Shown here one piece after another: positions 1-6,642 of a stretch of 10,512 nucleotides of DNA (position 1 is the first letter of the stretch; each line of letters begins with the position of its first letter). The stretch is taken from the NCBI GenBank assembly GCA_030460725.1, contig JAKECL010000027.1:1-10512 (forward strand), read 5' to 3'. The notes below the pieces were generated by a model. It was not told the origin of the DNA and ran no database searches. It worked only from the letters and a program-made list of their open reading frames with translations. The position numbers and the translations under genes were made by a program. The DNA comes from Propionibacterium sp. (GTDB lineage Bacteria; Actinomycetota; Actinomycetes; Actinomycetales; Actinomycetaceae).

Positions 1-34
1 CCGGCGCCAGTGACCTCCCGGCCCCACGCCCTGG

Positions 35-56
35 GGCCCCGCCGCTCGGCGGGGCC
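35..56 (-). terminator. GC-rich hairpin, probable terminator of the phosphatase operon
   Basis: A perfect 9-bp stem (GGCCCCGCC / GGCGGGGCC) closes a 4-base loop (GCTC), 36 bases past the stop codon of the minus-strand phosphatase gene. No U-tract follows, but U-poor hairpins are usual at gene ends in GC-rich actinobacteria. It could also serve a gene lying left of the window. The rest of 1-91 shows no gene. Confidence 0.5.
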
Positions 57-91
57 GGTGCGCCCTGAGTCCCTGGCCGGGGGCGAGGGTC

Positions 92-1267
92 TCAGGCCAG
101 TCGGACCACGGGGATGAGCATCTCGTCACTGGTGAGGGAGCCGTGCACCCCGACCTGGGCGATCGATCCCGCTGACTGGACCCGCGAGTCCACCACACCG
201 CGGTGGCCGCGCATGAAGACCAGCGCGTCGCCGACCACGGCTGCGCCGGGCCCCTCCCCGATGACCTCTGCCATTTCCTCGGGACCCCAGATCCACGCCT
301 GACCGTCGAGAACCTCGCGCCACCGCGCGATCACCTGTGCGCCCTGCCCCTCCCGGGCGTGGACATGGACACAGCGCGCCTCGCCGGCTATCCCGGCCAC
401 GCCCTCGTCCAGGTCGGCCCGCTCCGCCAGGTCCAGGAGCTGCCCGGGGGACGTGTCGACCATGCCGTGGTCCGCCGTCAGCACCACGCGCACCCCTCGC
501 CCCACCCCTGCCAGCAGGGTGCGCAGTCCCGCGTCGAACTCCTCCAGGGCTGCCGTCCACTCCTGGGAGCCCACACCGTGGTGGTGTCCCACGTGGTCGA
601 TGTCCGACCAGTAGAGGTAGACCAACGGGGTCCCGCTGCGCAGTTCACGCAGGGCCGCACGGATGCGCTGGTCCCAGCCGCTGGCCCCCACGTGGCGGGC
701 GCCGCGCAGCGCTGCACGGGTCAGCCCCGACCCGGCGAAGGCGGACGGGGAGACGACGGCCGAGGCCACCCCTGCACGGGCCAGCGTCTCGAAGGTCGTG
801 TCGCAGGGCTGCCAGCCGAGGGGGTCCACCCCCTCGGCGAAGGCCAGCAGGTTCATGGGACCCTCGGGCCCCCACACCGAGTAGCCGACCATCCGGGTCG
901 CCCCGGGGAGTCGCCCGGTGGCGAAGGACGTGATGGCTGCGGCCGTGGTGGAGGGTGCCACCGTGTGGATGACGGAGGTGGACCCCTGGTGGGAACGCAG
1001 CACCGGGGCGTGACCCAGACGCGCCTCCAGGGGCACCCATCCCAGTCCGTCGGTGAGGATCACCAGCACCTGTCCCCCGGCCTCGATGCACAGCCGCTCA
1101 CGCGCCGCCTCACGTGCCCCCGGCAGTTCGGGGTCCAGTGCGGCCACGCACGCCCCCAGCACGTCGCTGAGGCGCAGGGCACCTGCAGGCGGGAGGTCCG
1201 GCACCGCGGTGTCCGAGTCCGCAGCGCAGCGCTGCCCGGGTGGATCGGCGGGTCCCGTGGCGATCAC
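92..1267 (-). CDS. Alkaline phosphatase superfamily protein (nucleotide pyrophosphatase/phosphodiesterase type)
   Basis: Predicted metal-dependent phosphodiesterase or phosphatase of the nucleotide pyrophosphatase branch, 391 aa; the substrate is not known. The two-zinc ligand pattern is visible in order: Asp73 in VLVILTDGLGW, the nucleophile region PSTTAAAITS (Thr107/Thr108), Asp224 and His228 in SDIDHVGHHHG, Asp266-His267 in TADHGM, and His375 in GVHGS near the C-terminus. No signal peptide or membrane segment is evident, so a cytoplasmic location is inferred. The start is GTG; that GTG shares the 4 bases GTGA with the stop of the upstream DUF5998 gene, which suggests an operon with translational coupling. 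The first 30 residues are low in complexity and the conserved fold starts near residue 66. Family assignment is confident; substrate is open. Confidence 0.85.
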   Translation of the reverse strand: MIATGPADPPGQRCAADSDTAVPDLPPAGALRLSDVLGACVAALDPELPGAREAARERLCIEAGGQVLVILTDGLGWVPLEARLGHAPVLRSHQGSTSVIHTVAPSTTAAAITSFATGRLPGATRMVGYSVWGPEGPMNLLAFAEGVDPLGWQPCDTTFETLARAGVASAVVSPSAFAGSGLTRAALRGARHVGASGWDQRIRAALRELRSGTPLVYLYWSDIDHVGHHHGVGSQEWTAALEEFDAGLRTLLAGVGRGVRVVLTADHGMVDTSPGQLLDLAERADLDEGVAGIAGEARCVHVHAREGQGAQVIARWREVLDGQAWIWGPEEMAEVIGEGPGAAVVGDALVFMRGHRGVVDSRVQSAGSIAQVGVHGSLTSDEMLIPVVRLA

Positions 1268-1803
1268 GCTCTGCCCCCGATCAAGGAGGTGAGCACATCC
1301 ACGAACTGCTCGGCACGCGCCAGGGCGTCCTCACCGTCGGCGGCGGTCGAGACCCTCATGGCCAGATCGTCGGGGAAGCTCGTCGCGGCGTAGCCGTGGT
1401 CCGCTGTGCACTCGGGATCGTCGCAGTGACGGGGCTCGACCTCTGCGCGCCGTTGCCCTCCCAGGTCCACGGCCACCGTGACCTCGGTGGGGGCGGAGTC
1501 GGGGTCGTCCGCGGGTGAGGCCAGCATCTCCATGACGGAGGCGCCCCGGATGCCCGCCAGCGGCGCCAGCGAGGTCTGGACCATCGCTCCCCCGTCCTCC
1601 AGCTCGTCGACGTGGACCTGGACCAGCTGGGTGGGCGTCAGAGCCGCGACGGTGAGGTGGCGGAACATGTTGCCGCGGTCGAAGGCCGCGTCCAGTTGGC
1701 ACAGGCCTGCCAGGGGCTCCACGCCGGCCAGTCCACGGCGCAGTGCGCGCGTCACCACCTCGGGGTAGAAGCCCCGCGACTCGATCTCGTGCCAGATGTC
1801 CAT
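1264..1803 (-). CDS. DUF5998 family protein
   Basis: A 179-aa soluble protein that I recognise as the actinobacterial DUF5998 family, of unknown function. The N-terminus (MDIWHEIESRGFYPEVV) and the RHCDDPECTADHGY segment near residue 130 are typical of the family. The two Cys and two His in that segment could bind metal, but this is inference. The frame stays open 39 codons further upstream, but that part would cross the promoter region and run into parC; ATG at 1803 matches the family N-terminus and lies 6 bases after a -10-like hexamer. It is the first gene of a pair with the downstream phosphatase (GTGA overlap) and is divergent from parC. This neighbourhood is, as I recall, common near actinobacterial parC. 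Confidence 0.85.
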   Translation of the reverse strand: MDIWHEIESRGFYPEVVTRALRRGLAGVEPLAGLCQLDAAFDRGNMFRHLTVAALTPTQLVQVHVDELEDGGAMVQTSLAPLAGIRGASVMEMLASPADDPDSAPTEVTVAVDLGGQRRAEVEPRHCDDPECTADHGYAATSFPDDLAMRVSTAADGEDALARAEQFVDVLTSLIGGRA

Positions 1804-1809
1804 CCACCA

Positions 1810-1839
1810 ATTGTGCCCCCGGGCGGCGTGTGAAGTCGA
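1810..1839 (-). promoter_or_regulatory. Promoter of the DUF5998-phosphatase pair, leaderless
   Basis: Read on the minus strand, TCGACT (1839-1834, 4 of 6 to TTGACA) is followed after 18 bases by CACAAT (1815-1810). ATG begins 6 bases after that hexamer, so transcription would start at or next to the start codon. A GGTGG in the spacer could act as a weak ribosome site instead. The -35 overlaps the one proposed for parC. Confidence 0.45.
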
Positions 1840-1865
1840 AGCGGGTTCACCGCCGGCGGGACAAT
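1836..1865 (+). promoter_or_regulatory. Promoter of parC, leaderless
   Basis: GACAAT (1860-1865) lies 7 bases before ATG at 1873, matching the leaderless spacing of other genes here. A weak -35, TCGAAG (1836-1841, 3 of 6 to TTGACA), stands 18 bases upstream. The -10 is the better half of this call. Confidence 0.4.
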
Positions 1866-1872
1866 GGCCCCC

Positions 1873-4347
1873 ATGCGCGAAAAGGAGTCGACCCGGCAGA
1901 CGCCGCCCGAGGACCACCACATCTCAGAGATCGACGTCTCCCAGGAGATGAAGGGGTCATTCCTGGAGTACGCGTACTCGGTGATCTACGCCCGCGCCCT
2001 GCCCGACGCCCGTGACGGTCTCAAGCCCGTCCAGCGACGCATCCTCTACCAGATGGACCAGATGGGGCTGCGCCCCGACCGCGGACACGTGAAGTCCCAG
2101 CGTGTGGTCGGCGAAGTCATGGGCAAGCTCCACCCCCATGGGGACTCCGCCATCTACGACGCCCTGGTGCGCCTGGCCCAACCCTTCAACCTGCGTGTCC
2201 CCCTGGTCGACGGGCACGGCAACTTCGGATCGCTGGACGACGGTCCCGCAGCAGCCCGCTACACGGAGGCCCGACTGGCTGGCGCGGCACTGGACATGGT
2301 CGCCGACCTCGACCAGGACGTCGTGGACTTCGTCCCCAACTACGACAACCAGCTCCTCCAGCCCGAGGTGCTGCCCGCCGGATTCCCGCAGTTGCTCGTC
2401 AACGGGTCCTCCGGGATCGCGGTGGGCATGGCCACGAACATCCCTCCGCACAACCTCGCCGAGACGGTGGCGGCGGCCTGCCACCTGCTCGACCACCCCG
2501 AGGCCACCACCGCGGAGCTCATGCGCTACGTCCCCGGCCCCGATCTGCCCGAGGGCGGGATCATCGTCGGGCTGGACGGGATCCGGGAGGCCTACGAGAC
2601 GGGCCGCGGTGCCTTCCGCACCCGCGCCAAGGTTGCGGTGGAGCGCGTGACGGCGCGCAAGCACGGACTCGTCGTCACCGAACTGCCCTACATGGTCGGC
2701 CCCGAGCGCGTCATCGAGAAGATCAAGGAGAACGTCTCCGCCGGGCGCCTCAAGGGCATCTCCGCCGTCCAGAACCTCACCGACCGCCACCACGGACTGC
2801 GCCTGGTCATCGAGGTGAAGAACGGGTTCAACCCCGAGGCCGTCCTCCAGCAGCTCTACCGGCGCACCCCCCTGGAGGAGTCCTTCTCCATCAATGCCGT
2901 CGCCCTGGTGGGCGGCCAGCCCCACACCCTGGGGCTGCGCGAGATGCTGCGCGTCTTCCTGGACCATCGCCTCGACGTCACCACGAGGCGGTCACGTCAC
3001 CGTCTCCACCAGTACGGGGAGCGCCTGCACCTGGTGGAGGGGTTGCTCATCGCGATCCTCGACATCGACGACGTCATCGCCATCATCCGTTCCTCGGAGG
3101 ACACCCCTTCTGCCCGCGAACGACTGATGATGGCCTTCGACCTCTCCCAGGCCCAGGCCGACCACATCCTGGAGCTGCGCCTGCGCAGGCTCACGAAGTT
3201 CTCCCGCATCGAGTTGGAGTCCGAGCGTGACGACCTGCGTGCCCGCATCGCGCACCTGCAGGAGATCCTCGGCTCGGAGGAGCTCCTGCACGCCCTGGTG
3301 CGCAGCGAGTTGCAGGAGGTCTCCCAACGGCTGGGCACCCCCCGACGCACGCTCCTGCTCACGGCGCCGGGCAACGAGGGCGGCGCCCCGGCGGGCAGCG
3401 GGGTGGCGCTGGCGGCCGCACTCCCGCAGACAGGGTCACGAGGGCGCGGCCTGGACCTGGAGATCGCAGACGATCCCTGCACGGTGGTCCTCACCGCCAC
3501 CGGTGCGCTGGCCCGTGTGGAGGGTGCTGATCCCCTGGAGCCGGGCCCGCGTGCCTCCCACGACGCCTGGCACGCCCAGATGGCGACCACTGCCCGCTCC
3601 CAGGTGGCCGTGGTGACCGCGGACGGGCTGGCACACCGCGTCGAGGTGGTGGACCTGCCGGCACTGCCCCGTTTCGAGACCGGACTCTCCCTGGCCGCCG
3701 CCACCCCTGCCTCACTGCTGCTGCACACCGAGGAACGGGCGGTCGGACTGCTGGATCCCGCCTCCCAGGAGGTCCAGGCCATGGGCACCTGCGCAGGAGT
3801 GGTCAAACGTCTGCGCCCCGATCCGCTCCAGCGCGACACCTGGGAGGTGATCTCCCTGGAGCAGGGGGACCGACTCCTGGGCCTGGCCCCGTGTCCGGAC
3901 GACGCCGACCTGGTGTTCGTCACCTCCGATGCGCAGCTGTTGCGCACCCCCGCAGCCAAGGTGCGCCCCCAGGGACGCACCGCAGGGGGAATGCTGGGCA
4001 TGAAGATGACCGAGGGTGCGCAGGCCATCGGCTTCTGGGTGGTCACCGATGTCCCCGATTGCGTCGTGGTGACGGTGGCTGCTGCTGCCGGTGCCCTCCC
4101 GGGCACCGGACAGACGACTGCCAAGGTCACTCCCCTGGAGGAGTACCCGGTGAAGGGACGTGGGGGCCAGGGAGTGCGTGCCCAGCGTTTCCTGCGTGGG
4201 GAGGATCGACTCGACATCGCCTGGGTCGGCCCGCGACCCGTGCGGGCTGCCTCCGCGGACGGTTCCCCCGTGGAACTGCCCGCCGAGGATCCCCGGCGGG
4301 ATGCATCCGGTGTCGTGCTGCGACACCCGGTGGTGTCCCTGGGCTGA
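1873..4347 (+). CDS. parC: DNA topoisomerase IV subunit A (type IIA topoisomerase)
   Basis: Cleaves and rejoins DNA and, with ParE, decatenates daughter chromosomes; 824 aa. The breakage-reunion domain covers about residues 20-490: [10 protein letters not shown] at 87-96 with the quinolone-region Ser92 and Asp96, catalytic Tyr130 after Arg129 in [22 protein letters not shown] at 181-194 with the DNA-intercalating Ile182, and a helical tower and C-gate with [18 protein letters not shown] at 424-441. A beta-pinwheel follows from about 497. The first blade has no GyrA-box; only a GyrA-box-like KGRGGQG sits at 761-767 near the end. This, and the ParE type of the nearby subunit B, favour topoisomerase IV over gyrase. 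An in-frame ATG at 1864 would add three residues but lies in the putative -10 and has no good ribosome site. Confidence 0.92.
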   Translation: MREKESTRQTPPEDHHISEIDVSQEMKGSFLEYAYSVIYARALPDARDGLKPVQRRILYQMDQMGLRPDRGHVKSQRVVGEVMGKLHPHGDSAIYDALVRLAQPFNLRVPLVDGHGNFGSLDDGPAAARYTEARLAGAALDMVADLDQDVVDFVPNYDNQLLQPEVLPAGFPQLLVNGSSGIAVGMATNIPPHNLAETVAAACHLLDHPEATTAELMRYVPGPDLPEGGIIVGLDGIREAYETGRGAFRTRAKVAVERVTARKHGLVVTELPYMVGPERVIEKIKENVSAGRLKGISAVQNLTDRHHGLRLVIEVKNGFNPEAVLQQLYRRTPLEESFSINAVALVGGQPHTLGLREMLRVFLDHRLDVTTRRSRHRLHQYGERLHLVEGLLIAILDIDDVIAIIRSSEDTPSARERLMMAFDLSQAQADHILELRLRRLTKFSRIELESERDDLRARIAHLQEILGSEELLHALVRSELQEVSQRLGTPRRTLLLTAPGNEGGAPAGSGVALAAALPQTGSRGRGLDLEIADDPCTVVLTATGALARVEGADPLEPGPRASHDAWHAQMATTARSQVAVVTADGLAHRVEVVDLPALPRFETGLSLAAATPASLLLHTEERAVGLLDPASQEVQAMGTCAGVVKRLRPDPLQRDTWEVISLEQGDRLLGLAPCPDDADLVFVTSDAQLLRTPAAKVRPQGRTAGGMLGMKMTEGAQAIGFWVVTDVPDCVVVTVAAAAGALPGTGQTTAKVTPLEEYPVKGRGGQGVRAQRFLRGEDRLDIAWVGPRPVRAASADGSPVELPAEDPRRDASGVVLRHPVVSLG

Positions 4348-4416
4348 GCACCCATGGGGCTCGTCGCACCGTCGCGTCGCGCCCCGGGGCGACCTCGGGC
4401 ACGCCGGTGTGCTCAG
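4344..4416. terminator. Inverted repeat between convergent genes, probable bidirectional terminator
   Basis: CTGAGCAC (4344-4351) and GTGCTCAG (4409-4416) form a perfect 8-bp stem, and each arm contains the stop codon of one of the two converging genes (parC and the GNAT). The interior holds a second GC stem, around GTCGCGCCCC / GGGGCGAC at 4376-4393. There is no T-tract. Its position between facing genes supports termination in both directions. Confidence 0.5.
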
Positions 4417-5456
4417 ATGTTGATGGCGTAGAGGCGCGACTGCCCCACGGTGCGGAACCCCAGGGCGTCGTAGACCACCAGGGCGCCGGAGTGGTTCGCG
4501 GACCCCAGACCTGCGGCGCATCGGTCCATGCCGTCCCTGCGCTGGGCGTCCATGGACGCCACGATCAGCGCGTCCGCGACGCGGGTGTGACGCCAGGGTT
4601 CCAGCACGCCCATCTGGTCGATGTAGCCCTCACGCCACCCCAGTGCCGTCCAGTCCTGCTCGTAGCGGGAGGCCAGCAGGAACCCGGCGACCTGGGGCCG
4701 GTCGCCGGTACGGTCCAGGGCCAGGAAGGACCATTCCGGGACGAAGCCGGTGCGTCCCATCTGCCACTGCTCCATGGTCTGGGGCGGGCGGCCCCACTCC
4801 TGTTCGGCCAGACGGTTCGAGGCGCGCCGGGCCATGTCGTCGCTGTCGGGGGACCAGGGGACGACCACCAGGTAGGACCCCAGGTCGGGAGGCGTGGGCA
4901 GGGAGGAGAGATCGGCACGCAGTTCGTAGTAGGTGCGAGCCCAGTGGTAGCCGAGGGACTCCAGGTGATCCTCCAGCTCCTCGTGTCCTGTCTCCACGTG
5001 CATGACGATCTGGGCACTGCCCGAAGTGGGTACGGTGGCCAACATCTGGCGCGAGATGGAGGTCTGCCACTCGATCATGGAGCGTCCCAGACCCAGGCCA
5101 CGGAAGCGGGGATCGACCCCGCCCTGGCACACGCACTCCACGTGTCCGGCCAGCCGCACGGCGACCAGACCGAAGGCCACCATCTGGCCACGTGCGATCC
5201 CGCGGGTGGCATATCCCGCCATGCCACGCCACTGGCTGGCCGGCCCGAGCATCTCCACGACCTCCTCCCGCGAGGTGCGGTAGGGAGGGTTGTCAGCGGC
5301 CTCCACCCGGGCCAGCAGGTTGGACAGGGCCGAGACGTGGTCGGCGGTGAGACGTTCCCACATGATCCCGTGGGTCGAGGGCGGTACGGGTGTCGACAGG
5401 GGTGCATTGACACGCCCGGGGAAGGAGGCCCCGCCCACCTGCTGTCCTGCGACCAC
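4413..5456 (-). CDS. GNAT family N-acetyltransferase, two-domain
   Basis: Predicted acyl-CoA-dependent N-acetyltransferase of 347 aa with tandem GNAT folds; the substrate is unknown. The N-terminal domain (about residues 33-180) has an intact acetyl-CoA loop, GGVDPRFRGLGLGRSMI at 112-128. The C-terminal domain (about 195-347) has the GNAT closing strand, YDALGF near 329-334, but its CoA loop reads EPWRHTRVADAL instead of the R-G-x-G-x-G/A pattern, so that half may be structural. The GTG start at 5456 has a strong ribosome site (GGGAGGT, 5 bases away); ATG at 5363 (residue 32) sits just before the conserved fold and is the alternative. No promoter is visible in the 97 bases upstream, so it is probably transcribed with the preceding GNAT gene, a paralog of the same layout. 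Confidence 0.8.
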   Translation of the reverse strand: MVAGQQVGGASFPGRVNAPLSTPVPPSTHGIMWERLTADHVSALSNLLARVEAADNPPYRTSREEVVEMLGPASQWRGMAGYATRGIARGQMVAFGLVAVRLAGHVECVCQGGVDPRFRGLGLGRSMIEWQTSISRQMLATVPTSGSAQIVMHVETGHEELEDHLESLGYHWARTYYELRADLSSLPTPPDLGSYLVVVPWSPDSDDMARRASNRLAEQEWGRPPQTMEQWQMGRTGFVPEWSFLALDRTGDRPQVAGFLLASRYEQDWTALGWREGYIDQMGVLEPWRHTRVADALIVASMDAQRRDGMDRCAAGLGSANHSGALVVYDALGFRTVGQSRLYAINI

Positions 5457-5461
5457 CCTGC

Positions 5462-5468
5462 ACCTCCC
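5462..5468 (-). promoter_or_regulatory. Ribosome binding site deciding the GTG start of the second GNAT gene
   Basis: GGGAGGT on the minus strand, 5 bases before GTG at 5456, is one of the few strong Shine-Dalgarno matches in the window. It supports the longer N-terminus over the ATG at 5363, which has only a poor match upstream. Confidence 0.5.
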
Positions 5469-5489
5469 GCCCGGTCATCGGTCCGCTGT

Positions 5490-5547
5490 GTGTCCCTGCT
5501 CGTCTGCGCCGTGCCCCGCTGCCCAGCCGTCCGGCGGGCCGGGACAC
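5490..5547. repeat. Inverted repeat in the gap between the two GNAT genes
   Basis: GTGTCCC (5490-5496) and GGGACAC (5541-5547) can pair over a 44-base interior. The interior holds a smaller stem, GCCC (5521-5524) with GGGC (5536-5539). It lies in the 97-base gap 5457-5553. It could be a weak terminator, an attenuator or chance; no T-tract is present. Confidence 0.3.
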
Positions 5548-5553
5548 GCTCGC

Positions 5554-6573
5554 TCAGTGCTCGATCGCGTAGTAGACCTGCGAGCGGTCGTCGATGAATC
5601 CGAGGTGCTCGTAGATCGCATGTGCGTGGGAGACACCGGTGGTGTCCACGTCCAGTCCGATGCGCGCCACACCCGAGTGGGCGGCCGCCTCCAGTGCCGA
5701 GCCCACCAGTGCGGAGGTCAGGCCTCCACCCCGGTGGTCGCGTCCCACTCCGATCAGGCTGACATAGGCCTCGGTGCGTCCCTCGGCCAACCATCGGTCC
5801 ACGGGACGCCCCACGGCAGCGTAACCTGCCGGTTCACCCCGGGGCGAGAGCGCGACGAAGGACCACCGGGGGTCAAGCTCCGCCAGCGCCTCCTCCCACC
5901 ACTCCCCGCGCATCTCGGGCCAGAAGTGGTCGCGGAAGACCTCCATGTGCAGGTCGCGGACCGATTCGAGCGGAGCCTGGTCCCAGGGCACCACGGTGTA
6001 GCCGCCGCGGGGTGCCGGAGCGGTCTCGGAGCCCTCCAGCTCGCGGTACATGACGGCGAAGGTGCGCTGGGCGTGGAAACCACCCGCGATGTAGAGGCGC
6101 CGACGGTCCGTCATGTGGGAGTCCACGATGTTCGTGACCGCAGCCGGCACCGTGGAGTCGGCTCCGAAGTGGGCGACCAGGAGCTGACGGGCCCGACCGT
6201 CCTGCCAGTAGAGCAGGGATCGTCCCAGCCCACGACCTCTCCAGTGTGGGGCGATGAAGGCATTGACCACTGCCACGGCCATCTCGGTCACCCGGGTCTC
6301 CACGCGGACGGTTCCCACCGCCACGAGGTGCCCCTCCGCATCCACCCCCACGGCGGTGTCCAGGAGACGGGTCCCGCTGTGTCCCTCCATCATGTCGGCG
6401 ATCTCCGCGGCACCGGTGCGGTGGATCGCCGCGTCTGCTGCCTCCACCCCTCGGATGAGGTCGGCCACCGCTGGGCCGTCGGCGGCGATCATGGGACGCC
6501 ACCTCAGTCCGAGGTGGGCACCCGGATACGGTACGGAAGCCGGCGGTGCCAGTCGCTCGGCGAGTCCTGTCAT
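5554..6573 (-). CDS. GNAT family N-acetyltransferase, two-domain
   Basis: Predicted N-acetyltransferase of 339 aa with two GNAT folds, both with an intact acetyl-CoA loop: WRGRGLGRSLL at 111-121 and HRGGGLTSALV at 280-290. The C-terminal half ends in the usual LDVDT near 307-311 and YEHLGF near 321-326. The layout resembles mycothiol synthase (MshD) and other actinobacterial double-GNAT proteins, but nothing seen proves a substrate. ATG at 6573 lies 7 bases after TAGGAT and is chosen as a leaderless start; the frame is open for 22 more codons to 6639, and ATG at 6582 overlaps the -10. It lies 69 bases downstream of parE on the same strand and upstream of a paralogous GNAT gene, a likely co-transcribed pair. 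Confidence 0.82.
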   Translation of the reverse strand: MTGLAERLAPPASVPYPGAHLGLRWRPMIAADGPAVADLIRGVEAADAAIHRTGAAEIADMMEGHSGTRLLDTAVGVDAEGHLVAVGTVRVETRVTEMAVAVVNAFIAPHWRGRGLGRSLLYWQDGRARQLLVAHFGADSTVPAAVTNIVDSHMTDRRRLYIAGGFHAQRTFAVMYRELEGSETAPAPRGGYTVVPWDQAPLESVRDLHMEVFRDHFWPEMRGEWWEEALAELDPRWSFVALSPRGEPAGYAAVGRPVDRWLAEGRTEAYVSLIGVGRDHRGGGLTSALVGSALEAAAHSGVARIGLDVDTTGVSHAHAIYEHLGFIDDRSQVYYAIEH

Positions 6574-6580
6574 GCCCACC

Positions 6581-6586
6581 ATCCTA
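6581..6586 (-). promoter_or_regulatory. -10 element of the GNAT pair, leaderless
   Basis: TAGGAT on the minus strand (6586-6581) fits TAnnnT and ends 7 bases before ATG at 6573. No convincing -35 is seen at the right distance; the nearest candidate, GGACAC (6611-6606), is 19 bases upstream and poor. Confidence 0.45.
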
Positions 6587-6605
6587 GGGTCAGCGTGCCT
6601 GTGTC

Positions 6606-6632
6606 GTGTCCGGGAGTCGTGCGGGTGGACAC
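6606..6632 (-). terminator. Possible weak hairpin after parE
   Basis: GTGTCC (6606-6611) and GGACAC (6627-6632) make a 6-bp stem with a 15-base loop, starting 10 bases past the parE stop. The stem is short and no T-tract follows, so read-through into the GNAT pair is equally likely. One arm coincides with the only candidate -35 of the next gene. Confidence 0.2.
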
Positions 6633-6642
6633 CGGGCACGCC

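Noticed and set aside
203..1393. Long plus-strand open frame opposite the phosphatase gene
   Set aside because: Low-complexity Pro/Gly/Arg/His translation with no family motif; it is antisense to a gene with clear catalytic residues, as expected in GC-rich coding DNA.
1804..1920. 39-residue N-terminal extension of the DUF5998 protein
   Set aside because: It overlaps the divergent promoters and the first codons of parC; the family N-terminus begins at MDIWHEIESRG.
2997..4355. Minus-strand open frame opposite the parC C-terminal part
   Set aside because: Ser/Arg/Pro-rich with no recognisable domain; parC on the other strand has full family conservation.
3891..5597. Plus-strand open frame running from parC across the convergent gap and the second GNAT gene
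   Set aside because: Crosses two well supported genes and a terminator; its translation shows no domain.
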